Below are positions 1-11,135 of a stretch of 64,000 bases of DNA, one piece after another (positions within the stretch are counted from its first letter, which is position 1; each line of letters opens with the position of its first letter). The notes beneath the pieces are model-generated. The model was not told the DNA's origin. It saw only the letters and a list, made by a program, of their open reading frames with translations, and did no database searches. The position numbers were made by a program, and so were the translations under genes. The DNA lies in contig CANTFL010000081.1 in the NCBI GenBank assembly GCA_947650285.1, positions 1-64,000 on the forward strand. Direction: 5' to 3'. This stretch comes from Hyaloperonospora brassicae. Taxonomy: Eukaryota; Oomycota; Peronosporomycetes; Peronosporales; Peronosporaceae.

Positions 1-115
1 CATCTTTCATCTCCTATTGAATTGCTAGATCGCTTGGTGTCGTTTTCCGCCAATAAGTGACGCCTTGACTGGGTGGTCACCGATCCATGTTCCAAAAAAA
101 TCGATTAGGGACTTT
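1..115 (-). repeat. Decayed LTR end related to the 1.8-kb LTR
   Basis: These bases align by eye with the last ~115 bp of the LTR that ends at 4205 (shared blocks include the 'cttggtg' segment, the 'caccgatccat' segment and the 'gactttacctcaa' / 'gactttgccacaa' end). Many substitutions separate them, so this is an older relative of the element at 2389-11135 in the same orientation. The rest of the LTR would lie outside the window. Confidence 0.6.
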
Positions 116-1716
116 ACCTCAAGTATCTGATTCTCTACCGAAACAATGCCTTCTTTAATATGATTAGCGTTTGTAACTAGTAGAAGAGTGGTACGATAAG
201 TAGATACCTTGGCCTCCCTACATTACCTCAAATCATCTACTCCATTTAGACCGTGCGGGTGGGGCTCTGTATCTTCGCCGATTTAGATGTGCGTATTCCT
301 TGGACCGGTGTGATGCTCGCTTGCACTTAAATAACAACGGCTCTCCAATTCCTCCAGCGTATTTAACTGTATTCTATTCTCTTCAAATACGTTGGCTTGT
401 GCTATAGGTGGCATCATAGTTCATAGTAATCATATCACCTACAAGAGGTTGGTAGTAGGCCTACCTAATTGGGCGATAAATTGCGCAATCGAAGCACATT
501 ATCTAGCATTGACATACACGCGGCGCCCTTTTTCTTTTCCCTCCAATAGGCATACATCGATTAGGTGGCATACGAGGATACCATCGACTGGTACTTTTTG
601 TAATTTCGACACACGACGTCTCCCGCCTGCTACAATCGGGCCGCCAATTTACTTCCAGCCCCATTCATGTCTTTTTCTAGTAAAGAAGGCGCTCGCGGAA
701 TGTCTCTATGCAATTTTTATGCTGCTTCCGGGCATCTTTTAGCTTCTTGCAGATGCATTCCGGCGGAGTTTGGGCAGTTGTCGAGGCTGGGCATTTCGGG
801 GAAGCCACAAATCTCTTCCTGTGCAGCGCCCATCTCGAACTTAGTTTGGTACGGGTTCAAATTTGTTTTGGTCTGCTGAATGGTCGTGGTCCACTTCAAA
901 ATATTGTCGGTCGGTGCATGACTGATAAACCGATGGCTGGAGCCTTGATCTTATTTGTCGTCCTGTCGATCGTCCGCCGCCTCAGCCATCATATTCTCGG
1001 TAGGTTTGTCGACTCCCCTGTGTCCATATTCGTTTTTTATATCGTTGCCGCGTTTGTCTTCGTCCACATCTTTGCCAGTGACTTCGTACTTTTTCGTATC
1101 GGCCTCCTTCGTCGCCAAAGCCTTCTCCATATCATGCGGGTGTTGCTTCGTTCGTAAGTGGGACGTTATTGTGGTTGCATCGATCACGAAGAATACAATT
1201 TGCTTCAGCATACTAATATTGAAATTGGTACGGTCACCCTTAGTTATACTTTAAAGAAGTTTTGTCTCATAATGGATCAAGCTGGGCCGCAAATTCGTTT
1301 TCGACTCAACTTAAGATAATTTTTACTCTTCCGCTTTATACCTGTCATTATTTACCGATCGGCTTGCAGTCGATTTGTCGCCTGGTGTGCTAAATTCTAC
1401 TTCGTGAGCATAGCTGTCGTTTAAGCGACTTGTATGATAGCGCTTGACGTCGCTCGTTTTTATGCGTTGTTCGTGTTCAAAATTCGGATTTTGTCCACGA
1501 TGCTATTTTCGCTTTTTTTCTTTTGTCTTATAATATGTTGTTAATGTATTTTTACAAAATTGAATGGGGTCGATGTCATTTCAATACTTATATAGTTCTT
1601 AGCCCGGCCATTAACTATTACTCAATTCAAGACTTATATAAGCTTGCTCGTAAAAAAAATGTACAACATTCTATTTACAAGACCCTTTTTCGATCTAGTT
1701 TAGAGATATAGATTTT
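116..1716. other. Decayed DNA, no intact gene
   Basis: Apart from the possible Copia relic at 392-690 I see no supported gene here. Short open frames exist on both strands but lack recognisable motifs. It may be the decayed inside of the element whose LTR end lies at 1-115, but I found no clear match to the inside of the element at 2389-11135. Confidence 0.4.
392..690 (+). pseudogene. Possible Copia RNase H relic
   Basis: The plus-strand frame contains IEAHYLAL, which resembles the 'TEAEYMAL' block at the start of the RNase H C-terminal part of Ty1/Copia polyproteins. Shortly after it comes a segment with SIRWH, which resembles the 'HIDIRYH' block. The normal spacing between these blocks is about 50 residues but here it is about 18, so an internal deletion would be needed. 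No catalytic residues can be confirmed and no LTR adjoins it. This is a weak call. Confidence 0.35.
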
Positions 1717-2233
1717 TCTTATTTCAATTACTCGACTCAAAGAGACAGAGCGTTGTTATCTATTGCACTCCTTCCCTGCATCATGATTGGGTTATTTACG
1801 CGCCTGCTGCCTTCCTTGGATGTGGTAGCCGTTTCTAAGGCTCCCCTCTCCGGAATCAAACCTTAATTCCCCGTTACTCGTTAATGCCATGGTAGGCCCA
1901 TATCCTACCATCCAAAGCTGATAGGGCAGAAACTCAATCGATTTATCGCCCGAAAGGACGATCCGCACAGTTATTATGATTCAACACAATACCAGCCGGA
2001 AGACTGCATTGGTTTCAATCTAATAAATGCCACCCGCCCGAATACACAGCTGGGTATTTATGCATGTATTAGCTCTAGAATTACTACGGTTATCCAAGTA
2101 GTAAGGTACTATCGAGTAGACTATAACTGATATAATGAGCCATTCGCAGTTTCACAGTATAATGTTTATACTTAGACATGCATGGCGTAATCTTTAAGAC
2201 AAGCGTATGACTACTGGTAGGATCAACCAGGTT
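1717..2233 (-). rRNA. Truncated 18S rRNA 5' fragment (pseudogene), left copy
   Basis: On the minus strand the sequence starts at 2233 with the universal small-subunit 5' end (AACCTGGTTGATCCT) and runs on through conserved helices ('GCATGTCTAAGTATAA', 'GAATGGCTCATTATATCAGT', 'AGGCAGCAGGCGCGTAAAT'). About 520 nt of the expected ~1,800 remain; the match is lost near 1717 in unrelated AT-rich sequence. The helix-10 region and the 'GGTAGGATATGGGCCTACC' block are of stramenopile type. Differences at normally invariant sites (for example CTACCAG where CTGCCAG is expected) show that it is a decayed copy, not a working gene. Confidence 0.93.
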
Positions 2234-2388
2234 GATATCTTCCATACTAATCAAGATGAAAACTTCGCCCCAGTACAAACAACAACGAAGAAACAAGTAT
2301 CTAAATCAAATCCGCTTCGCCCGAAAGCAATACAGTCTCAACCCTAACACAGCATTCCTCAACGTCATCACTATTAACCGAGGACATA
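2234..2388 (-). other. 18S 5' flank (probable external transcribed spacer)
   Basis: This 155-bp stretch lies directly upstream of the 18S 5' end and is repeated at 23418-23572 next to the other 18S fragment. By position it should be the 3' end of the rDNA external transcribed spacer, interrupted by the LTR element. Any processing function is inferred from position only. Confidence 0.6.
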
Positions 2389-4205
2389 TGTGGTGAAGTC
2401 GATCTCACAAAATTACTTTAGTGAGTGTCGATCTTCCACTTGCCCATACTTGCCGACTCACGGAGGGGGTACTCCGATCCGTGCCTTGTTGTATAACCTT
2501 GTGCTCACCTTGTGTGCCCGTCGGTTGGGCTGGCTTGAGCTCTTCGTAACGGCCTTGGGAGATGTCGATCTCGCTGAGGGTTTGGGGTTGAGCGTTCGCT
2601 TCCGGTGCGGAAATCTTCACACCACGAACGGGGTTCTGCGATCTTGATATTGAGTCGCGGCGATCTCTATTTGGAGAGGTCGCGATCTCGATCTTGAATC
2701 ACACCGATCTCGATTTGTCTTCGGGATCGGGGTCTTTGCTGTGCGGAAATCTTCACTCAGCAAATAGTAGTGTTGCGTCGATCTTGCGTTGGGATCGGTC
2801 CGATCTGGTCTTGGGATCGGCTGATCTTGCCGGAAGTGCGCAATGTGGGTGGATCGGTTGCTTGTTTCGCCAAAATGAAACGTGCCGATATGCCTTGTAG
2901 ATCTCTTCGGTCTTGCTTGGTCTTGTCTTGAACTCCTTGTCCAGATCTTCTGACCACTTGAGCCGCCTCGCGATCTTGTAACCAAAATCCTTTTCCTTTA
3001 CCGTTGTTTGCTGTTACCCTAGCAGTTGAGTTGAGTTGAGTTACCTTAACCCCACCTTGGCCAAACAATCCAAGGTGAGTAAACGAAACACGGCGCGTGC
3101 GACGTCTCTTGATCGACGGGAGGCCAAATATCCTGCCCGGAAGAGAAGTCTGCGACGTGCTTTGTATGTATAAACGGTAACTGTTTTATTATCCAACCAA
3201 ATTAATAGCCATCCTATCCTTAAGCCTATTCCAAACTGTAGGTCACTCTCCAAACCGATATCACCTTTAAGCTTGACCGCCCCCTTGAACACGTGTCGAA
3301 ATCTCGTGACCTGTGCTCCAAAGATCGCGCCAATACTCCCGATATCGTACCTAGACACCAAAAAGGGAGCAAATTCCAAATGCGGTACCTAATACCCAAT
3401 TTTGGTACCGAAAAGCCCAAAATAGTATCCAAGATGTGGAACGTGTCTAAATCCATTTTGCGACGTCACTTCGACCGGCTTCCACTGGCTCTTTCGGTCT
3501 GAACTTTTGCGACATCACTCATGGACCTTCAACAAGCATGTATATCACAATCCAATAGCTCCATCATCGATATATCCATAATCAGCAGGGAACATGACCG
3601 ATCTGATGCCCAATTCGAGATCGTTGAGGATCGACACAGTGCGATCCGGCCCTATATGTTCTTCCGTTCGTTGTGCATGGTCCGATACCATCCTCAAGGA
3701 TTTATCCGCACAATGGGACCATCCACAGTTCTCACAACGGTCCCACGGACTCCCACAAACATCCCCATTTCCAGATCGGTCCATAATTAACCTGAATCAG
3801 TACTCCCATTGGAGATCGGTGATGTGTATCTTCGATCACCTGGATGCTGCAACTTTGTCACAGAGTCACGTCGCATCGCTTGGTCTCAGAAGTACCTTTC
3901 TCAGTTCAGATCGGTCTTCTGGTTCAATCTAGTCCCTCGTCCCAGATTGCACCGTGGAAATCATCGATGTCTGCGACTCGTCCCAGATTGTTCCAAGAAA
4001 ATCACCCCTTTCTGCGCCTCGTCTCAGACCGTTCCACGTCCATCCTTCGGCCGACCGTTGGATCGGTCCGTAGATCTCCGTGGGATTACCTTCCGTCTCT
4101 CATCGGATCGCCAGATCACTTGGTGCCATTTTTCACCAGTACGTGGCGCCTCAATTAGATGGCCACCGATCCATATCATAAAATTTAATTTATGACTTTG
4201 CCACA
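2389..4205 (-). repeat. 3' LTR (1,817 bp)
   Basis: It is a near-identical direct repeat of 9318-11135. Visible differences include one G fewer in the G-run near 2465, ACGTGTCG against AAGTGTCG near 3290, and CTTTGCC against CTTTTCC at the end. It starts TGTGG and ends CCACA. Many GATC-rich words occur but no convincing coding frame; the short open frames on both strands recur in every LTR copy. Confidence 0.93.
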
Positions 4206-4216
4206 ACCGCCCCCTG
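4206..4216 (-). promoter_or_regulatory. Polypurine tract
   Basis: On the minus strand the bases just before the 3' LTR read CAGGGGGCGGT. A purine-rich run directly abutting the 3' LTR is the usual primer for plus-strand DNA synthesis. Confidence 0.65.
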
Positions 4217-4951
4217 TACTGAAGTCCGTTTGGGCAGCAAGAGGCTTCAGTCTAGTAGCTCATCAACTTCGTTCCAAGCAGTCAAGTCCATCCCATGACC
4301 TCCCCGACGCGTCTTCCCACTTCGCCAGTACCCTCGGAGTGCTCTACCGCACTTTTGTCGCCGGATCGCGATCTGTCACCCATATCGATCCATATCTCCA
4401 CTTTTTTCTACAGACAGCCGGATCGACAGCCTGAGTTCAGCCCATCCCATTCTTCGCCAGATCGATAGTTACATGGGCTCCACTAATATCTCCATTAAAT
4501 CGACCTGGATCGCCAGATCATCAGTCTCGACTTAGATCGCTACTCGTTGAACAAGATCGTTAGATCATTCTGCTTTACCTGGATCGCCATTCTTAGTGGA
4601 ATCCGAAAATGGTAGTACATCAGATTTCATTATCATCTTTCGTCACATCTTTTACCGTTGTATCACCATGTCAATTCAATCTCGCTCTCCGTCAACTATT
4701 TGGTAATTCAGTTCCATACTCATATACGAACAGCCCATTCCTCTGGCATGTACTACCTCCAAGTACACCCTTCAAACCCATTCCACCAGCATATGCTACC
4801 TCCTAGCACACCCGTCAACCGATATCCTGCGCCACATACAGCCTCCCGGTATGTGCTTTCACCGCCTTACAGCCATATGCAACCTCCTTGCATACTCCAA
4901 CCACACCTAACCTTCAGATCGGTGTTCGACCCTTAGTGCAGCTTCTTCTAA
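4217..4951 (-). other. 3' untranslated part of the element
   Basis: These bases lie between the end of the integrase frame (4952) and the polypurine tract. No protein-like frame is visible. On the plus strand the stretch is pyrimidine- and CA-rich and has near-repeated phrases such as 'catgtactacctcc' and 'catatgctacctcc' around 4747-4805. Confidence 0.4.
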
Positions 4952-6631
4952 TTACCTCACCTTGAATCGATTCCGGCTTGCTCGATCACGATCACATTTC
5001 TGCGACAAATACACGCAATTTACATCTGCATCATCTATCCAAGTCGGGTCGCTAGAGCCTTTCCAATACTTCCCGACTGGACCGTGTACTCGTCCAACCC
5101 GTGGTTTTCGGCCAGATCGCACGTCTTCTGTTCTTTTTACTTCGAACTCATCATCCTCTCGACCTCCTTCCCAGCTATCGTCCGGCCACAATACTTCATC
5201 AAAGTCCACTCGGTCAATATCGTATACCGTCAAACAGATTATTGGTCGATCCTGAAACATCTTGACCTGCTTCAACTTCGAAACATGAACCATCGAGAAC
5301 AACCTGTATGGTTTACCATCAATATCCAGTCGTACGATACATCCTCCACATTTGACGGCCTCACGAAACGGTCCGTGCCACATATGGGCTAAACTTCGTG
5401 CATATTCATCCTTGAACCGATAGAGATAAAGCCGCAACTCCTCTTCACGACTTATCTGCAGTGGATTACAATCCGCATTATAGCGGTCGATCCCCACCGT
5501 ATCAGTCTCTGCGGTCACCACGGTGGACTGTACATGCTCTTCACTGTATCCCATATCGGTCTCTTTTTTACGGTGGTGACTGAATTCTTTTCTGTCAGGA
5601 TCAACATCACTAAAATTTCCCCACTTGATCGCCTTTGCCCCCTCCTCGATCTTCAAGTTATCAAATCGGTAGGGTTCCACAGCGTCACAGCTCATAGCCT
5701 TGGTGGCATGTATCACAGCAGGAGACAGCATATCACCAATCACTCCAGGTAAGTCATTGTAAGTCCCTGTCATAGCTGCGTCTCCAAGCTGTCGATTGTC
5801 TCGTCCTTGTAACACACAATCACGAGTCGACATCCCGCCTGACTGACGTCTGGACTCTCCATGCACCGTATCACTATCGTCAGGGTCTCCGTCTTTGGTC
5901 GCGCTATCTTCACATACCCATCGATTCAATTCGATCGACGCTTGATTGATCTCCACCTTGACCTGCGCCGGCGATCTCGCACCCTCGTTTCCCTTCGACA
6001 ATCTCACGGTCGCAATCATTTCGAGTCCTTTAACCAGTTGGGAATGCTCTTCTTGCGACTCACCATCCTTGAACCCGATCCCGTCTGCCTGACAGCTGGA
6101 CCGTTCTTGTAACAGATCAGCTACCTCAGACTCGGTGTCTTCGTTCATAATCTCCCTTGTAGCGTCAATCTCTTGCTTCGTTCGGTCTTGTATCCACTCG
6201 ACGCTTTTAATCTTCTTTTTAGTATCCATCGCTGAAGGTATCTTCATACACAGTCGATATCCACTTGTGGGATGATCGCCGCAGAGAAATCGGCGCCCCC
6301 AGTCCAGATCAGCTAGCAAATTGAGATATAATAACAGACCATTACACTCGTCTTCAGCACCTTCGCGACCCTGATCCACGTGATCTTTATTCGCAATATA
6401 CTTTTGACCACTAACTCGATCTTGATTGATAGAAAACTCAAACGATCCATCATGTGAATGCAGATCATTTTCGCCATATCGATCTCCACTTGTAGAGTGA
6501 TCAGCGCAGAGAAATCCACGCCCCCTGTCCAGATCATCTTCGAGATCTTGATCCACACAATACTTTTGATGACTTTCTCGATCTTGATCGATAGAAGGCT
6601 CAAACGATCCATCGGGTAAATGTGAAATCAA
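4952..6631 (-). pseudogene. Gypsy pol remnant: repeat-rich linker fused to integrase C-terminus
   Basis: The frame is open for 559 codons. Its last ~190 residues resemble the end of Gypsy integrases known from Phytophthora elements: HMWHGPF, then a VRLDIDGKPYRLF strand, then VHVSKLK and a VDFDE block followed by an acidic/basic tail, which form the SH3/chromo-like C-terminal domain that handles DNA binding and target choice. The first ~370 residues are Asp/Gln/Glu-rich, with repeated QDRE and DQDLE words and a GDRYGEND unit, and match no catalytic domain. The DD35E core, RT and RNase H should lie upstream and are absent. The frame may still be translated, but it cannot integrate DNA on its own. 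Confidence 0.75.
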
Positions 6632-7300
6632 TATGCGATCTTGACAAGTCGAACACGGTGGTTCACCCTAGCGATCTTCTCGATCTTCTCGATCTTGATC
6701 GACGGAAAACTCAAACGATCCATCATGTGAATGCAGGTCGTTTTCGCCATATCGATCTCCACTTGTAGAGTGATCACCGCAGAGAAATCCACGCCCCCTG
6801 TCCAGATCAGCTTCGAGATCTTGATCCATACCATACGTTTGATGACTTTCTCGATCTTGATCGACAGAAAGCCCAAACGATCCATCAGGTAAATGCGAAA
6901 TCACTTTGCGATCTTGACAGATCCAGTACTGCGAGTCACCTTCGGGATCTTAATCCGTAGAAATTCCTTGACCTCTTTCTCGATCTTGATCAATAGAAAG
7001 CGTAAACGATTTATAGTAATACGGCGAATTCATTCCGCAGTCTCGATCTGTCGAATACTGCGTATCATCATCGCGATCTTGACATGTCCAATGCTGTGGG
7101 TCATCTACATAATCTCGATTCATTACATAGGAGCGATCACTTTCTCGATCTTGATCAATATGACGTTGAACCGATCTATCGTGTGAAGGATGAACCACTC
7201 TTCGATCTCGTTCCGTCAAAAACTGTAGATCCTCTTCGCGATCCCGGTCAGCAGAACTCTGAAACGATTCACCATGTGAGAGTATATCGACGACGGCATT
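6240..7300 (-). repeat. Degenerate tandem repeats inside the element
   Basis: A unit containing 'actcaaacgatccatcatg' occurs at 6437 and again at 6709, a period of 272 bp, and a third diverged unit is visible from ~6247. Further short GATC-rich words (gatcttgatc, ctcgatcttgatc) continue to ~7300. On the coding strand the repeats give Asp/Arg/Gln-rich peptides such as IDQDRES and DLDRGRGF. The zone sits where RT to integrase would normally be encoded. Confidence 0.75.
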
Positions 7301-7319
7301 CTCTTCTCCTGACGCAGAT

Positions 7320-7559
7320 TTAAGTACTTTCTCCTCCCGTTTTAGCTTTAGAAATCCGATGAGTAATTACCGCCGCTTCCCTCGCCGTTTCCACCGGATC
7401 ATCGTTTGATCGTGTCGTTAACTCTATCGATTTAACATAGTTAGCAGGATTTGCTGGAGATTCGATCCATTCATTATCGGGCCACTTCCATTGTTCATCT
7501 GTAGTATTTTCATACGCTAAGGTTTGACACTCCTTATATCGGCCAGATCCATACAACAC
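7320..7559 (-). pseudogene. Gypsy pre-RT linker fragment
   Basis: A 79-residue frame follows the gag-containing frame after a TAA stop at 7566. It contains a YKECQTLAYENTTDEQ-type segment, which resembles the spacer between protease and RT of Phytophthora Gypsy polyproteins (an 'EWQTLA' word, then acidic linker). No RT motif follows. It was probably continuous with 7566-8534 before the stop arose. Confidence 0.45.
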
Positions 7560-7565
7560 GTATAC

Positions 7566-8534
7566 TTAAATTCTTGGTGTTGTCTCGCCTTTCATCCACA
7601 TACCGAGTGTGGTATGTGGTGGTAACACGATCTTCTGATCACCAATATTCGTCACCTGCAGATATAATATCTTGCCAGGGCCGTATCTTACTGTTGGCAC
7701 CCAATCCAGTCCTCGTGCGATCCACAACCTTGAGAACGCTTGACTAATTCCGATCTTTACTTCCGTAGATTCTCCAACAGGGATCTCGATGGGTTGACCA
7801 GTAGCTTTTATCGTTTTCACCTTCAATTTATACGGTGATCGTTGTCCTGAGAAGCGAATTGGATTCACATTCGATTGTTTTCGTGAAAGGTAGTATTGTT
7901 GATCGACCGATTCTTCGTGTCCACAATACTCGAACAAGAGTTCTTCCACCAGCGCCTTCCAATCAAATTTTATCGATTCGTTCTGTTGAAGATACCAATA
8001 TCGGGCTGGAGCGGTGAGCAAATCACCAAACTCCAAACATTTTTCATCATCGGGTGTTTGTTCTCGAGCAAAAGCCGATCTGACCTTGCCATTCCAGCTC
8101 CGAGCCCAATCTTCGTCTCGACCTTTTCCTGAAAAATCTTCCAGACATGAGATCACGGACGATCTTAGTTGTATGTCGATCTTTGCTTGATCTTCAAAGG
8201 CTTCAATCCTGACCTTGCCGATCCTGTCCTTTAGAAACGATCCTCCCAATGGTCCCAGAGACATCCGACGAACGCTGATGGACCCATCTGACTCGATCTC
8301 GGAGTCAGATGAGGCGTAATAAGTCGATCCTGAAGGGTGTTCTTGAGGTGATCCCGAGGGTATGACGATCCTGTCTCTAGGAGTGGTGGTCTTTCCCACC
8401 AAAATTATCATGACCTCCACGAACTCGCTTACTGCGTTCTTCAACTGTTCCAAGCTGCATCCCATCAATTCATCTGAATCAAAAGCATTAGGGCAGAAAC
8501 CCGTGTCATTCAACATCTGCAAAATCAAATTCAA
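7566..8534 (-). pseudogene. Gypsy gag remnant fused to post-protease segment
   Basis: The 322-residue frame has a capsid-like core around residues 130-215 (a charged W-x-S-W segment, then LLTAPARYWY, FDWKALVEELL, QYYLSRKQS), the layout of the retrotransposon gag family. Gag would package the element's RNA in virus-like particles. The zinc knuckle and the protease that normally follow are missing. Residues ~240-322 instead resemble a segment after protease (PVGESTEVKIGISQ, LPPHTTLGMWM), so an internal deletion has fused gag to it. It lies in line with 8658-9317 upstream. Confidence 0.65.
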
Positions 8535-8657
8535 TCGCGCCGAGTTTGCTTGTCACGGGCGGCGGGATAGAGATCGGATTATCAGAGGGCCGATCCGCTT
8601 GGGCCGTAATATCTTTAACACTGGGTCTGTTTTTAGCAGTGTCTTGAATTGGCTATA

Positions 8658-9317
8658 TTAGCACTGCCATTTCGCACGCTTCCACATTTGAGTCACCGAC
8701 TCCATCTTCGACACCGCGATCTGGGCCATCTCACGAACATATTCTTCTTTGACTACGATCTCCGATCCGATTGGTTTTCCGATTTGATGATCTTCGCCAT
8801 TCGATCCCAGCACTTTCTTCTTCTTTCGTGCCGATCCGGCGGGGTTCTTGGCCGTCTTTCTCGTGTTAGTGTTTGGTGACCTGCTGACGAGGGTATTCGA
8901 TCCCGGCGCTTTCTTCTTTTTTCGTGCCAATCCGGCCAACGTCCTCCTCGTATTAATGTCAGGTGACCTGCTGACGAGGGTATTGAGTTTGGCTTTCGCC
9001 GTTTTGGTTCTCACCACTGGATTTTCATCCAGCAGATCGCTCTTTGCAAAGCGATCTGCGGTGGCCCCCAAAAGGGCCATTGGAGGTGTTTGAGGTTTAT
9101 CTTCCAGATCGATCTCTCGATCTTCCTCTTCCATTTTCTTTTCATCAGAGCCCCTCCCAAAACTCTGATGATCCGAGGATCTTGTGTTTCTGCGTGTCTG
9201 CGTCACTCCCTCTGTCGCTGACACTTCAATCCCAGGTTCTTGCTTGATCTTGACATCTTCGCCAGTGGACTCACGGTGAAATCCAGAGGCCTCAGAAGAT
9301 CCGGGCACGCGCACCAT
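8658..9317 (-). CDS. Element leader/gag N-terminal frame
   Basis: This 219-residue frame starts at the ATG that touches the 5' LTR edge. It is rich in Lys, Arg, Glu and Ser, and has two copies of a segment with NTLVSRSP...NTRKT/RRT followed by ARKKKK (residues ~110-170), which is a strongly basic, nuclear-signal-like repeat. There is no known domain. In related elements the region before capsid is poorly conserved, so this is probably the gag N-terminus. The ATG overlaps the primer-binding site, so translation may begin at a later ATG. Confidence 0.5.
   Translation of the reverse strand: MVRVPGSSEASGFHRESTGEDVKIKQEPGIEVSATEGVTQTRRNTRSSDHQSFGRGSDEKKMEEEDREIDLEDKPQTPPMALLGATADRFAKSDLLDENPVVRTKTAKAKLNTLVSRSPDINTRRTLAGLARKKKKAPGSNTLVSRSPNTNTRKTAKNPAGSARKKKKVLGSNGEDHQIGKPIGSEIVVKEEYVREMAQIAVSKMESVTQMWKRAKWQC
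9299..9316 (-). promoter_or_regulatory. Primer-binding site
   Basis: One base inside the 5' LTR the minus strand reads TGGTGCGCGTGCCCGGAT. It starts with TGG, as expected for pairing with the CCA end of a tRNA; its complement ends ...CACGCGCACCA and would fit an acceptor stem plus T-stem. I do not assign the tRNA. Confidence 0.7.
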
Positions 9318-11135
9318 TGTGGTGAAGTCGATCTCAAAAAATTACTTTAGTGAGTGTCGATCTTCCACTTGCCCAGACTTGCCGACTAACGGAGGGGGGT
9401 ACTCCGATCCGTGCCTTGTTGTATAGCCTTGTGCTCACCTTGTGTACCCGTCGGTTGGGCTGGCTTGAGCTCTTCGTAACGGCCTTGGGAGATGTCGATC
9501 TCGCTGAGGGTTTGGGGTTGAGCGTTCGCTTCCGGTGCGGAAATCTTCACACCACGAACGGGGTTCTGCGATCTTGATATTGAGTCGCGGCGATCTCTAT
9601 TTGGAGAGGTCGCGATCTCGATCTTGAATCACACCGATCTCGATTTGTCTTCGGGATCGGGGTCTTTGCTGTGCGGAAATCTTCACTCAGCAAATAGTAG
9701 TGTTGCGTCGATCTTGCGTTGGGATCGGTCCGATCTGGTCTTGGGATCGGCTGATCTTGCCGGAAGTGCGCAATGTGGGTGGATCGGTTGCTTGTTTCGC
9801 CAAAATGAAACGTGCCGATATGCCTTGTAGATCTCTTCGGTCTTGCTTGGTCTTGTCTTGAACTCCTTGTCCAGATCTTCTGACCACTTGAGCCGCCTCG
9901 CGATCTTGTAACCAAAATCCTTTTCCTTTACCGTTGTTTGCTGTTACCCTAGCAGTTGAGTTGAGTTGAGTTACCTTAACCCCACCTTGGCCAAACAATC
10001 CAAGGTGAGTAAACGAAACACGGCGCGTGCGACGTCTCTTGATCGACGGGAGGCCAAATATCCTGCCCGGAAGAGAAGTCTGCGACGTGCTTTGTATGTA
10101 TAAACGGTAACTGTTTTATTATCCAACCAAATTAATAGCCATCCTATCCTTAAGCCTATTCCAAACTGTAGGTCACTCTCCAAACCGATATCACCTTTAA
10201 GCTTGACCGCCCCCTTGAACAAGTGTCGAAATCTCGTGACCTGTGCTCCAAAGATCGCGCCAATACTCCCGATATCGTACCTAGACACCAAAAAGGGAGC
10301 AAATTCCAAATGCGGTACCTAATACCCAATTTTGGTACCGAAAAGCCCAAAATAGTATCCAAGATGTGGAACGTGTCTAAATCCATTTTGCGACGTCACT
10401 TCGACCGGCTTCCACTGGCTCTTTCGGTCTGAACTTTTGCGACATCACTCATGGACCTTCAACAAGCATGTATATCACAATCCAATAGCTCCATCATCGA
10501 TATATCCATAATCAGCAGGGAACATGACCGATCTGATGCCCAATTCGAGATCGTTGAGGATCGACACAGTGCGATCCGGCCCTATATGTTCTTCCGTTCG
10601 TTGTGCATGGTCCGATACCATCCTCAAGGATTTATCCGCACAATGGGACCATCCACAGTTCTCACAACGGTCCCACGGACTCCCACAAACATCCCCATTT
10701 CCAGATCGGTCCATAATTAACCTAAATCAGTACTCCCATTGGAGATCGGTGATGTGTATCTTCGATCACCTGGATGCTGCAACTTTGTCACAGAGTCAAG
10801 TCGCATCGCTTGGTCTCAGAAGTACCTTTCTCAGTTCAGATCGGTCTTCTGGTTCAATCTAGTCCCTCGTCCCAGATTGCACCGTGGAAATCATCGATGT
10901 CTGCGACTCGTCCCAGATTGTTCCAAGAAAATCACCCCTTTCTGCGCCTCGTCTCAGACCGTTCCACGTCCATCCTTCGGCCGACCGTTGGATCGGTCCG
11001 TCGATCTCCGTGGGATTACCTTCCGTCTCTCATCGGATCGCCAGATCACTTGGTGCCATTTTTCACCAGTACGTGGCGCCTCAATTAGATGGCCACCGAT
11101 CCATATCATAAAATTTAATTTATGACTTTTCCACA
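9318..11135 (-). repeat. 5' LTR (1,818 bp)
   Basis: It is a direct repeat of 2389-4205 with TGTGG and CCACA ends, followed by CATA (11136-11139), which matches CATA at 2385-2388. It should hold the element's promoter in the minus direction. It is unusually long for a Gypsy LTR. Confidence 0.93.

Larger units (their letters stand above)
2389..11135 (-). mobile_element. Non-autonomous Ty3/Gypsy LTR retrotransposon, complete ends
   Basis: Two direct repeats of ~1.82 kb (2389-4205 and 9318-11135) begin TGTGG and end CCACA, and are flanked by a CATA target duplication (2385-2388 and 11136-11139; ACATAT on both sides if the ends are drawn differently). The inside, 4206-9317, is read on the minus strand: a PBS next to the right LTR, gag remains, a pre-RT segment, an Asp/Gln/Arg-rich repeat zone, an integrase C-terminus, then a purine tract next to the left LTR. 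Protease, reverse transcriptase, RNase H and the integrase core are missing. The LTRs differ at only about a dozen sites by eye, so the insertion is fairly recent and must have used proteins from another element. Confidence 0.9.

Noticed and set aside
1717..2233. Functional 18S rRNA gene
   Set aside because: Only the first ~520 nt are present and conserved positions are altered.
2389..4205. Open frames of 60-128 codons inside the LTR, repeated in all copies
   Set aside because: They recur only because the LTR is repeated; overlapping frames on both strands are equally open and no motif is present.
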